Shown: positions 6,574 through 12,670 of the stretch, piece after piece | Position numbering within the stretch: position 1 is the first letter of the stretch | Layout of the letters: each line of letters begins with the position of its first letter | Assembly: GCA_031402225.1 (NCBI GenBank) | Contig: JANNSD010000110.1 | Coordinates: forward strand, 1 to 12,764 | Direction: 5' to 3' | Source of the DNA: JAGGAG01 sp031402225 | GTDB taxonomy: Bacteria; Gemmatimonadota; Gemmatimonadetes; Gemmatimonadales; GWC2-71-9 | Length of the DNA: 12,764 bases | Made by a program: the position numbers and the translations under genes | Notes under the pieces: model-generated | Databases searched by the model: none | What the model was told of the DNA's origin: nothing | The model's input: only the letters and a program-made list of their open reading frames with translations

Positions 6574-7041
6574 ATGATCCTGCTCGGCCTTGTTGCGCGG
6601 ACAGCCACCGCGCAACAGGCGGCCTGGGTCATGGGCCCGCAGGCGAAGCTCGCGGTGCAGGAACTCTGGGCACGGAGCGTTGCGGCACGGCGTGAACAGG
6701 TCGCCTGCCTCGGTGGTTTCCTCGGGGCCGACACCGTACTCGTGAACCGCCTGCAGCCGGTCGACGAACCATCCGACTCGCTCAACGCATCCGCACAACT
6801 GTCCCTCGCCACCTGTGCACCACCCGAGTGGATCGGCGTGATGCACTCGCACGTGCGCTCCACCGATGACGACACGCCGGCGAGCCGCTTCAGCCCCGGC
6901 GATCGCGCGGTGATGTCGGAGTGGACCCAACGATGGGGAGGGCAGGGCGCGTTCTGCCTCGTATACAGCGCGCAGAACATGCATTGTGAAGTCTATCCAC
7001 CGCGGCGCAACCGCCCCGCACCCGGGGATAGTGCTGAATGA
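6574..7041 (+). CDS. JAMM (JAB/MPN) family metallopeptidase, probably exported
   Basis: From ATG 6574 the protein is 155 residues. The zinc site of JAB1/MPN/Mov34 peptidases is complete: Glu41 in RREQVACLGGFLG (the upstream Glu before the G-G-F-L-G strand), then the H91-S-H93 pair in WIGVMHSHVRS, then S107-P-G-D110. The spacing between the second His and the Ser (13 residues) is longer than the classic nine, reflecting an acidic insert (STDDDTPAS). Family members cut isopeptide bonds next to ubiquitin-like proteins or process small sulfur-carrier tails; no ubiquitin-like, E1 or E2 gene is seen here. The N-terminus (MILLGLVARTATAQQ) looks like the end of a signal peptide. In-frame GTG codons at 6529-6535 would give a fuller signal peptide but overlap the helicase end, so the start is uncertain. 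The stop overlaps the next ATG (ATGA). Confidence 0.8.
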   Translation: MILLGLVARTATAQQAAWVMGPQAKLAVQELWARSVAARREQVACLGGFLGADTVLVNRLQPVDEPSDSLNASAQLSLATCAPPEWIGVMHSHVRSTDDDTPASRFSPGDRAVMSEWTQRWGGQGAFCLVYSAQNMHCEVYPPRRNRPAPGDSAE

Positions 7042-7826
7042 CATCGCTCTTTCACACGCTGCCGACCTGGCTCATCGGGGTCCTGATCATCGGTGCGTTC
7101 GTGGTGGTGGCGGTGCTGGGCCTGCTGGCCTTCCGCCGGGTGACGCGGGGACGACTTGCTCTCAACGAGGAGATGAACAACGACATCATCTTCTTCGCCT
7201 CGGCCATCGGGGTCTTCTACAGCCTGATGGCGGGACTGATGGCGGTGGCGGTGTGGGGCAACTACAGCGCGGTGCAGGACATCGTGTCGCAGGAGGCCTC
7301 GTCCATTGCGGCGCTCTATCGGGACGTGACCAGCCTGCCCGAGCCGACGCGGGGCGCGTTGCAGCAGCAGCTGCGGGAATACAACGCCTTCATCATCGAA
7401 CAGACCTGGCCAGCCCAGCGGCGCGGGCTGATCCTGGACGAAGCCACCCGCAAGGTGAATGTCTTCGCCGAGGGTCTCTTTGCCTTCGAGCCGGCGACAC
7501 TGGGCGAGCAGGCGCGATACGCCGAGACGCTTCGCCAGTTCAACCACATGATCGAGCTTCGCCGCAAGCGCCTCAACTCGCTGGGTGGGGGCCTGCCTGC
7601 AGTGATGTGGGGGGTCATGCTGATCGGTGCATTCCTGAGCGTCACGGTGACCTACCTGCTGCAGATCAGGACCGGGGTCCAGGTGGTGCTGACGGCCTTC
7701 CTCGCCACCTTCATCGGGCTGGTGGTGTTCGTCATGGCCGGGCTCGACAGCCCGCTCACCGGACCACTGGCCATCAAGCCGACGGCGTACCAGATCGTGC
7801 AGGACCGCCTGATCAACCTCAGGTAG
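7038..7826 (+). CDS. DUF4239 (bestrophin-like) membrane protein
   Basis: The 262-residue protein has two helices near the N-terminus (about 11-32 and 51-72), a long soluble middle part (about 75-185, helical and charged) and two helices near the C-terminus (about 188-208 and 213-234). This 2+2 layout, the GNYSAVQDIVSQEASS segment after helix two and the LDSPLTGPLAI motif after helix four match DUF4239, called bestrophin-like in databases. Function is unknown; ion conduction is suggested only by the loose fold resemblance. Its ATG overlaps the stop of the JAMM peptidase gene by four bases (ATGA at 7038-7041), so the two are translationally coupled and may act together in the envelope. It converges with the ABC-F gene 15 bases downstream. 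Confidence 0.85.
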   Translation: MTSLFHTLPTWLIGVLIIGAFVVVAVLGLLAFRRVTRGRLALNEEMNNDIIFFASAIGVFYSLMAGLMAVAVWGNYSAVQDIVSQEASSIAALYRDVTSLPEPTRGALQQQLREYNAFIIEQTWPAQRRGLILDEATRKVNVFAEGLFAFEPATLGEQARYAETLRQFNHMIELRRKRLNSLGGGLPAVMWGVMLIGAFLSVTVTYLLQIRTGVQVVLTAFLATFIGLVVFVMAGLDSPLTGPLAIKPTAYQIVQDRLINLR

Positions 7827-7840
7827 CCCGGCTCGCCGGG
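7827..7840. terminator. Short hairpin in the gap between convergent genes
   Basis: CCCGG (7827-7831) pairs with CCGGG (7836-7840) around CTCG, exactly filling the 15-base gap between the DUF4239 stop and the ABC-F stop. It is symmetric and could slow transcription from both sides. The stem is short and there is no T-run, so this is a weak terminator call. Confidence 0.3.
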
Positions 7841-7841
7841 G

Positions 7842-9788
7842 TCAGGCCCTGGCCAACGCGCTCACCGCCTCCATCGCGGCGGTCCAGCGAGTCAGCGCCT
7901 CATCGTGCGCCCGGCGCGCGTCCTTGAGTTCTGTATCGAGCTTTCGCGCCTTCTTCGATCCTTCCGCGCCGCCACTGTAGAGCGCCTGGTCCGCCAGCGC
8001 GGCCTCCAGCTCAGCAACCTTCGCCTCCAGCCGGTGGACCTCCTTTTCGCGCGCCGTTGCATCGCGCTCAGCGGTGCGCCGGAGCGACTCGACGTTGCGC
8101 TCCGGTGCCCGCGCTGCCTCCGCCCGCGCCGCCTTCCGCACCACGGCCGCCTCGACCGCCACTGCCGCACTGCGGCGGGCCGCGCGCTCGGCGGCGTGCA
8201 GTTCCCACTCGACGAACGGTCCGCCATAGTCCTCGAGATGCGTGCCGTCGAATGCCCACACCCTGGTGGACAGTTCCCGGAGGAAGGCCCGGTCGTGGCT
8301 CACGAGGATGACCGTGCCCTCGTAGTCCTCCAGCGCGTCCTCGACCGCCTCGATCGACTCGACGTCGAGATGGTTGGTCGGCTCGTCGAGGATCAGCAGG
8401 TTGGCGCGCGCCAGGGTGATGAGCGCCAGCGCGACGCGGGCGCGCTCGCCGCCGGAGAGCACCGAGGTATTGCGCAGCACTTCGTCGCCTGAAAAGCCGA
8501 AGGCGCCGAGGTGATTCTGGATGCGTCCGCGCGTCCACTCGGGCCGGAGGTCGGCGATGCAGTCGTAGATGGACTTGTCGCGCGGCACCTGGGCCAGGTC
8601 CTGGCGGAACCAGGCGGCCGACACGGAGCCACCCAGCCGGGCCTCTCCGCGGGCCGGCTTCCGGTCGCCGAGGAGGGTGGCGAGCAGCGTGGTCTTGCCG
8701 GCGCCATTCGGGCCCACCAGTGCCACGACGTCACTCCGCCGCGCCACCGCCGAGAAGTCCTTCACCAGCACGCGCTCGCCCACCGTCACGTCGATCTTCT
8801 CAGCCACCAGCGCCTGGTCGCCGCCGCGCTCGTCGATCTCGAGCGTGAGCGACATCGCCTCGCCCTCGCCGGGAGGCGGCGAGAGACGGGGCAGGCGCGA
8901 CAGCTTCGCGCGTCGCCCCTTGGCCTGATTGCTCATCCGGCCGGCGATGTTGCGCCGGATGTAGTCCTCTTCCTTGGCGATGACCTTGCGCTGCTGGGTC
9001 ACCGCCCGCGCGAGGGCCATCTCCCGCTCGGCCTTGAGGGTGACGAACTGGGTATACCCGCCGCGGTACTCCACGACGGTATTGTTTGCCACATGCAGGA
9101 TGTGGTCGACGGTATCGTCGAGGAAGGCGCGGTCATGGCTGATGACGAGCACGGTTTCGCCGAACTCGCCGAGATACTCCTTGAGCCAGTCGATGGTGTC
9201 GAGATCGAGATGGTTGGTGGGCTCGTCGAGCAGGACCAGGTCGGCCGGGGCGGCGAGCTGCGCGGCGAGGCCGACACGCCCGCGCTCCCCGCCGCTCAGT
9301 CCGGCGACGCCGCGGGTCTTCGACTCCTCCGCGTCGAATCCGAGTCCCTGGAGCACCTTGTCCACGCGGGCGTGGAACTCGTAGCCACCCTGGTGCGCAA
9401 AGCGCTCCTGGTCGCGCCCGTACCGCTCCAGGTCGGCCTCGGTGACCCGGTCGCCCAGCTCGGCGAGGCGCTCGCCCTGCTGCGCGAGCGAGTGTTCCAG
9501 GGCGATGGTCTCGCGATACTCCAGGGCCGCCGCATCCCAGACGGTGGCCGCGGCGCCGAAATCACGGTGCTGGTCGAGCATGGCGATGCGGAGGTTGGGC
9601 TGCTTCGCGATGGCGCCGCGCGTGGGCTGCATGAGGCCGGCCACCAGGCGGAACAGGGTGGTCTTGCCCGAGCCGTTCCGGCCCACGATGCCCCAGCGCT
9701 CGCCGGCAGCCACGGTGAAGGTGACGTCCCGGAGCAGCGTGGTAGCGCCGAACTCCACGGCGACGTCGGACATCGAGAGGATAGTCAC
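7842..9788 (-). CDS. ABC-F family ATPase (Uup-like), ribosome-associated
   Basis: The 648-residue protein has two ABC domains and no membrane segment, as in ABC-F proteins, which bind the ribosomal E site and affect translation or rescue stalled ribosomes. Domain 1 has Walker A GRNGSGKT (36-43), signature LSGGE (164-168) and Walker B LVLLDEPTNHLD (184-195). Domain 2 has GPNGAGKT (359-366), LSGGE (444-448) and LILDEPTNHLD (465-475). Both keep the catalytic Glu and the VISHDR/VSHDR switch His. The charged linker between domains (about 235-315, with ARAVTQQRKVIAKEEDYIRRN) is the P-site tRNA-contacting motif. A long charged coiled coil (about 531-645) closes the protein, as in Uup. GTG at 9788 gives the usual short N-terminus (MTILSMSDVAVEFG); ATG at 9773 is possible, and no clear ribosome site is seen for either. 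It diverges from the DinB-like gene. Confidence 0.93.
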   Translation of the reverse strand: MTILSMSDVAVEFGATTLLRDVTFTVAAGERWGIVGRNGSGKTTLFRLVAGLMQPTRGAIAKQPNLRIAMLDQHRDFGAAATVWDAAALEYRETIALEHSLAQQGERLAELGDRVTEADLERYGRDQERFAHQGGYEFHARVDKVLQGLGFDAEESKTRGVAGLSGGERGRVGLAAQLAAPADLVLLDEPTNHLDLDTIDWLKEYLGEFGETVLVISHDRAFLDDTVDHILHVANNTVVEYRGGYTQFVTLKAEREMALARAVTQQRKVIAKEEDYIRRNIAGRMSNQAKGRRAKLSRLPRLSPPPGEGEAMSLTLEIDERGGDQALVAEKIDVTVGERVLVKDFSAVARRSDVVALVGPNGAGKTTLLATLLGDRKPARGEARLGGSVSAAWFRQDLAQVPRDKSIYDCIADLRPEWTRGRIQNHLGAFGFSGDEVLRNTSVLSGGERARVALALITLARANLLILDEPTNHLDVESIEAVEDALEDYEGTVILVSHDRAFLRELSTRVWAFDGTHLEDYGGPFVEWELHAAERAARRSAAVAVEAAVVRKAARAEAARAPERNVESLRRTAERDATAREKEVHRLEAKVAELEAALADQALYSGGAEGSKKARKLDTELKDARRAHDEALTRWTAAMEAVSALARA

Positions 9789-9807
9789 GCGCCAAATATG
9801 GCGAGGC

Positions 9808-9836
9808 TTGACTCCCGCTGCGCGGCACGGTAACCA
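9808..9836 (+). promoter_or_regulatory. Possible sigma-70 type promoter for the DinB-like gene
   Basis: TTGACT (9808-9813) is followed after 17 bases by TAACCA (9831-9836). The -35 box is good and the spacing ideal, but the -10 box is poor. It lies in the 125-base divergent gap and would leave a leader of about 70 bases before ATG 9914. Confidence 0.3.
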
Positions 9837-9913
9837 GCAGGCACGCAAATGCCCCGGTGGCCTGCCCCTGACGCCCCGGGATCAGGCGCCGCGCGACCCA
9901 GGAGCCACACATC

Positions 9914-10420
9914 ATGAATGGAACCGTCACCACGATTGCCGCGATCATCGAGCGGGAGCTCCGCTCGCTGCGGGCACAGATCGAGGCCTGTAGCGACGAA
10001 CGCGACCTCTGGCTCGTTGCACCGGGCATTACGAATCCACCCGGCGTGCTGGCCGCCCACCTGGTGGGCAACCTGCAGCACTTCATCGGGGCGCGCATGG
10101 GCGGCACCGGCTATGTGCGCGACCGCGACGCCGAGTTCGCCCGGCGCGACCGGAGCCGCGCGGAGCTGCTGGCGGCGATCGACGAGACGCGCGGTGTCGT
10201 CCGGGCCACGCTCGCAGCGCTGCCGGAGCAGGAACTGGATGCGGACTACCCCGACGTCATCGGCGGTGTCCGGGTCACCACCGGCGACCTGCTGGTGCAC
10301 CTCATCAGCCACCTGGCCTACCACCTCGGGCAAATGGACTATCACCGTCGCCTGCTGGCGGGTGGCGGCGCCCTCAAGTCGGTGCCGGTCCAGGAGCTCG
10401 CGACGGCCCGCCCCACCTGA
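9914..10420 (+). CDS. DinB-like metal-binding protein
   Basis: The 168-residue protein fits the DinB/YfiT four-helix family. It has an N-terminal helix (about 5-27), NPPGVLAAHLVGNLQHF (41-57) with His49, and HLISHLAYHLGQMDYHRR (129-146) with His133 and His137. These three histidines in the H...HxxxH arrangement form the family's metal site. Members are usually cytoplasmic; some act as bacillithiol or mycothiol S-transferases, but most are uncharacterised, and no low-molecular-weight-thiol genes are nearby. The ATG at 9914 is supported by AGGAG (9900-9904) nine bases upstream. The gene is divergent from the ABC-F gene and followed by a 5-bp hairpin directly after the stop and an 86-base gap. 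Confidence 0.88.
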   Translation: MNGTVTTIAAIIERELRSLRAQIEACSDERDLWLVAPGITNPPGVLAAHLVGNLQHFIGARMGGTGYVRDRDAEFARRDRSRAELLAAIDETRGVVRATLAALPEQELDADYPDVIGGVRVTTGDLLVHLISHLAYHLGQMDYHRRLLAGGGALKSVPVQELATARPT

Positions 10421-10436
10421 CCCCGACGGCCCGGGG
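10421..10436 (+). terminator. Weak hairpin right after the DinB-like stop
   Basis: CCCCG (10421-10425) pairs with CGGGG (10432-10436) around ACGGCC, beginning at the base after the TGA. A second small GCGC...GCGC element (10440-10451) follows. There is no T-run, so at best this is a factor-dependent or leaky terminator. Confidence 0.3.
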
Positions 10437-10506
10437 AAGGCGCAGTAGCGCATCGTTGCCCGCCTCGACAAGTTACCCCTCCCCGTGCTGGAGCCGCCCC
10501 GACCTC

Positions 10507-10932
10507 ATGACCGACCGACCGCTGACGGAACGGCTTGGCCTCAAGGGCCAGTTGCGCGCGCTGATCCTGAACGCGCCGAAGGGCTATCGGACACTGCTCG
10601 GCCCGCTGCCGCCCGACATCACCGTGAACACGAAGGCTTCGGGCCGGTACGACTTCGTGCATCTCTTCGTCGCCAACCGGGCCGAACTGGCTGCACTGGG
10701 CCCCGCCGCGCTCGCCGCGGTGAAGCCGATGGCCATCTTCTGGATTTCGTATCCGAAACTGGGTGGTGGGCTCGAGAGCGACATGACCAGGGACCGCGGC
10801 TGGGAGTTGATCAATCAGGCCGGGTTCGAGACGGTGGCGCAGGTGGCCGTCAACGACATCTGGTCCGCGCTGCGCTTCCGCCCCGCCGACGAAGTGGGCA
10901 TGCGGAACCCGGCAGCCAGGTCGAGCGGTTGA
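10507..10932 (+). CDS. DUF3052-type cytoplasmic protein of unknown function
   Basis: The 141-residue protein matches, from memory, a widespread small family annotated DUF3052. Its blocks are LTERLGLKGQLRALILNAPKGY (split at 6-17 and 18-27), LLGPLPPDI, then YDFVHLFVANRAEL, KPMAIFWISYPK, TRDRGWELINQAG and QVAVNDIWSALRFRP. The order resembles half of a methyltransferase-like Rossmann fold without a visible cofactor motif; its activity is unknown. The ATG at 10507 starts at the family N-terminus; a GGAG at 10490-10493 is a little far away. A TTG at 10456 would add 17 unrelated residues. The TGA at 10930 is followed, in the same frame and with no further stop, by the Atl coding region, so the two proteins could come from a split fusion. 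Confidence 0.8.
   Translation: MTDRPLTERLGLKGQLRALILNAPKGYRTLLGPLPPDITVNTKASGRYDFVHLFVANRAELAALGPAALAAVKPMAIFWISYPKLGGGLESDMTRDRGWELINQAGFETVAQVAVNDIWSALRFRPADEVGMRNPAARSSG
10930..10932 (+). other. Single in-frame TGA separating the DUF3052 and Atl coding regions
   Basis: The DUF3052 gene and the Atl gene use the same reading frame, and this TGA is the only stop between them. The 15 codons from 10933 to 10977 include SSYAKIYAV, which is needed for the Atl first helix but lies before the first GTG. Readthrough, a CTG start at 10936, a recent nonsense change or a sequence error would each explain this. Confidence 0.6.
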
Positions 10933-10977
10933 GCCCTGGTCGAGTCAGCCGGGTCGAGCTACGCGAAGATCTACGCC

Positions 10978-11295
10978 GTGGTGCGCAGGATTCCGCGCGG
11001 TCGCGTCGCGACCTATGGTCAGGTGGCTGAGCTGGCCGGCCGCGCGGGCCACGCGCGCCAGGTAGGATATGCCCTGCACGCGCTCCACGGTGACAGCGCG
11101 CTTCCCTGGCACCGTGTCGTCAACGCCGCTGGTGCCATCAGCCTGCGCTCGGTACCCGGCTTCGAGCTGGAACAGCGGATCCGGCTGGAGGCGGAGGGGG
11201 TGACGTTCAACGCACGGGGACGGGTGCCCCTCGCGTCATATCGCTGGCAGGGCACTCGTGGTTCCACTTCGCAGGGAGGTCGCCATGTCCGATAG
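10978..11295 (+). CDS. atl: Alkyltransferase-like DNA-lesion binding protein (Atl / MGMT family, no active cysteine)
   Basis: From the GTG at 10978 the protein is 105 residues. IPRGRVATYGQVAELAG (5-21) is the family DNA-binding entry, with the Tyr used in base flipping. ARQVGYAL (26-33) supplies the Arg finger. LPWHRVVNAAGAIS (42-55) is the MGMT active-site block with Trp44 in place of the methyl-accepting Cys of the usual PCHRV. Atl proteins cannot repair O6-alkylguanine; they bind it tightly and hand it to nucleotide excision repair. E. coli YbaZ has the same PWHRV motif and similar length. Compared with YbaZ, this start lacks part of the first helix, which is encoded in frame just upstream (SSYAKIYAV, from 10957); a CTG at 10936 would restore it. 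The last 11 bases overlap the next gene. Confidence 0.85.
   Translation: MVRRIPRGRVATYGQVAELAGRAGHARQVGYALHALHGDSALPWHRVVNAAGAISLRSVPGFELEQRIRLEAEGVTFNARGRVPLASYRWQGTRGSTSQGGRHVR
11274..11279 (+). promoter_or_regulatory. Ribosome binding site for the small glycine-rich protein
   Basis: GGGAGG ends five bases before ATG 11285 and lies inside the end of the Atl gene. It fixes this start over the GTG at 11258. Confidence 0.75.
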
Positions 11296-11653
11296 CGCAA
11301 CTGCCGGCAATCCGCTCGTCCGGGCCGCGACGATCGGCACCATCCTTCAAGTGCTCATGGTGGTAGGTGGGCACTTCATGCCACAGCTGGCCCAGCTCTT
11401 TCCGGTGCTGGGCACCGGGCTGGGCGGCCTTACTGGCCTGCTCTTCGGGCTCTTCAGCAAGGGAGCGACGGGTGGTGCTTTGGCAGGCGGGGCGGCGGCA
11501 TCGGGCGGCATCGGCGGGCTGCTGGGTTCCGCTGTTTCCATGGCCCTGGGCGATGCGACCGGCGCCACGATCGGCATCGCAACGGGATCCACCGCCGTGG
11601 CGGGCGCCATTGGCGGCTTCCTCGGAAAACTGCTGGGTGGCAGGACCGCCTGA
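11285..11653 (+). CDS. Small glycine-rich membrane protein of unknown function
   Basis: The 122-residue protein starts with a short polar segment (MSDSATAGNP), then a hydrophobic helix (about 14-29), GHFMPQLAQLFPVLGTGLGG, a second helix (about 41-58) and a long Gly/Ala stretch (60-118) with many small-x3-small spacings typical of glycine-zipper membrane helices. Probably three or four tightly packed helices in the inner membrane. No catalytic or metal motif is seen. It resembles other small GxxxG-rich bacterial membrane proteins but I do not recognise a named family. It has a strong ribosome binding site inside the Atl gene end and overlaps it by 11 bases, so it is translated from the same message. 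It converges with the EEP lipoprotein gene 12 bases later; no hairpin is seen in that gap. Confidence 0.75.
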   Translation: MSDSATAGNPLVRAATIGTILQVLMVVGGHFMPQLAQLFPVLGTGLGGLTGLLFGLFSKGATGGALAGGAAASGGIGGLLGSAVSMALGDATGATIGIATGSTAVAGAIGGFLGKLLGGRTA

Positions 11654-11665
11654 CCTTGGTGGGAC

Positions 11666-12547
11666 CTAGCGGCGGAAGGCGGTTTGCGGCTCGCGAGGGA
11701 AGGCCAGCGTTGCCCACACCGGCAGGTGATCACTCGAGCCAAGGTTGTCCTGTACCGCGCCACTGCCGCCGACGGTGAACCCGCGGGCAAACACATGGTC
11801 GACCGCGAACAGCTTGTGCGTCGTGGGACCAGTGTTCCAGCTGGGCCAGAAATAGCCGGCGTCAGTGAAGAGCTCGCCGACATGATCGTGGCTGTTCATG
11901 TCACCCGCCATGATGACCCGATCATACCCCGTCGCGGATTCGAGCAGGCTCTGGATCTGGTACGTTTGTCCGGTGAACCAGACTTCCAGGATGGTAGAGA
12001 GGTGCACGGCGTACACCCGTACGCGCTCGTCCCCGACCAGCAGCGTCGCCGCTACGGCGACGCGCTGGCCACCGCGAGACACCGATCGGCTCGGCAGGAT
12101 CAGCTTCTCGTCATCGACGATGGGCCAGCGCGACAGGAGGGCGTTACCGAAGTTCTTCTTCGGCACCGGGTGCAGCACCGCCGGGTAGTACACGTAACCC
12201 ATGCCGAGCGCTGCCGCCGCTTCCGCGACCGCATCCTCGTTCATCTCCTGCAGCATCACGATATCGGCGTCGCGCAGCTCGGGGGCGGTCTGCAGCAGCT
12301 CGATCGCGCGCCCAGCCTGCTCTGCGTACTTCACGTTGAACGTGACCACACGCAGGGAATCGGGCGTGGACCGTCCCGCCATGGCGGCCGCCGCAGCGAC
12401 ATGCGGACCGGTCCACGCGGCGACGGGCTCGGGGTTGCCCGAACCGGCGAACCGCGGCCCGACCGGATCGGTGTAATTGACGCTTCGGGCACAGCCGACG
12501 AGCGCGGCGAGGGCCATCAGGGCGCTGCAGCGACGGAGATTGTTCAC
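11666..12547 (-). CDS. Lipoprotein of the endonuclease/exonuclease/phosphatase (EEP) superfamily
   Basis: From GTG 12547 the protein is 293 residues. The N-terminus is a lipoprotein signal: Arg-Arg, then SALMALAALVGC with lipobox LVGC and acyl-accepting Cys19, so it should be anchored in the envelope. After a spacer, the EEP domain (about 65-285) shows VVTFNVKY (68-75, Asn), VMLQEMNED (metal-binding Glu101), NALLSRWPI, VYAVHLS, VIMAGDMNSHDH (GDxN at 215-218), AVDHVF (249-254) and SSDHLPVWA (SDH at 272-274). The catalytic set is complete. The fold cleaves phosphodiesters or phosphomonoesters (nucleic acid, phospholipid or inositol phosphates); the substrate here is unknown. There is no ribosome site before the GTG, but a five-codon frame (12561-12544) with AAGG upstream overlaps it by four bases. 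An open frame further upstream lacks family character. Confidence 0.87.
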   Translation of the reverse strand: MNNLRRCSALMALAALVGCARSVNYTDPVGPRFAGSGNPEPVAAWTGPHVAAAAAMAGRSTPDSLRVVTFNVKYAEQAGRAIELLQTAPELRDADIVMLQEMNEDAVAEAAAALGMGYVYYPAVLHPVPKKNFGNALLSRWPIVDDEKLILPSRSVSRGGQRVAVAATLLVGDERVRVYAVHLSTILEVWFTGQTYQIQSLLESATGYDRVIMAGDMNSHDHVGELFTDAGYFWPSWNTGPTTHKLFAVDHVFARGFTVGGSGAVQDNLGSSDHLPVWATLAFPREPQTAFRR

Positions 12548-12561
12548 TTCGTCTGGGCCAT
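12544..12561 (-). other. Possible five-codon leader frame coupled to the EEP gene
   Basis: ATG at 12561 reads Met-Ala-Gln-Thr-Lys-stop. Its TGA overlaps the EEP start codon as GTGA (12547-12544). An AAGG lies about six bases before this ATG, while the EEP GTG has no ribosome site of its own, so ribosomes could reach the GTG by reinitiation. Confidence 0.35.
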
Positions 12562-12607
12562 GGAGACCTTGAAACGGTGCGCGTTTGGAACGGCACGGGC
12601 GTGAATC

Positions 12608-12670
12608 ATGAAGTACTCGCTCAAGATACGCACCCTGCGCCGGGAATGCAGCGGGCCCCGGAGGCAATGA
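12608..12670 (+). other. Possible 20-codon leader frame before the right-edge gene
   Basis: ATG 12608 opens a basic 20-residue frame (MKYSLKIRTLRRECSGPRRQ). Its TGA (12668-12670) overlaps the double ATG of the next gene. It has no clear ribosome binding site, so it may be chance; if translated it would couple to the downstream start. Confidence 0.2.
12660..12664 (+). promoter_or_regulatory. Ribosome binding site for the right-edge gene
   Basis: GGAGG lies five bases before ATG 12670 and two before ATG 12667. The spacing favours the second ATG. Confidence 0.6.

Noticed and set aside
4257..6980. A 907-codon open frame on the minus strand across the SUI1, membrane protein, helicase and JAMM genes
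   Set aside because: It lies opposite well-supported genes, is rich in Arg, His, Ala and Gly with no recognisable domain, and runs through the intergenic hairpins. Such frames are common opposite GC-rich coding DNA where stop codons are rare.
8511..9833. A 440-codon plus-strand open frame opposite the ABC-F gene
   Set aside because: It mirrors the ABC-F coding frame, has no start signal and no domain; the ABC-F motifs on the minus strand are unambiguous.
11042..11295. Active O6-methylguanine methyltransferase
   Set aside because: The acceptor cysteine of the PCHRV motif is Trp here, so it cannot accept alkyl groups; Atl is the better call.
11285..11653. Glycine-rich small protein as a bacteriocin of the two-peptide GxxxG type
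   Set aside because: It is too long (122 residues), has no double-glycine leader, and there is no immunity or export gene nearby.
12548..12666. Promoters in the divergent gap before the EEP and right-edge genes
   Set aside because: TTGAAA (12569-12574, plus) and TTGAGC (minus) occur but neither has a usable -10 box at proper spacing.
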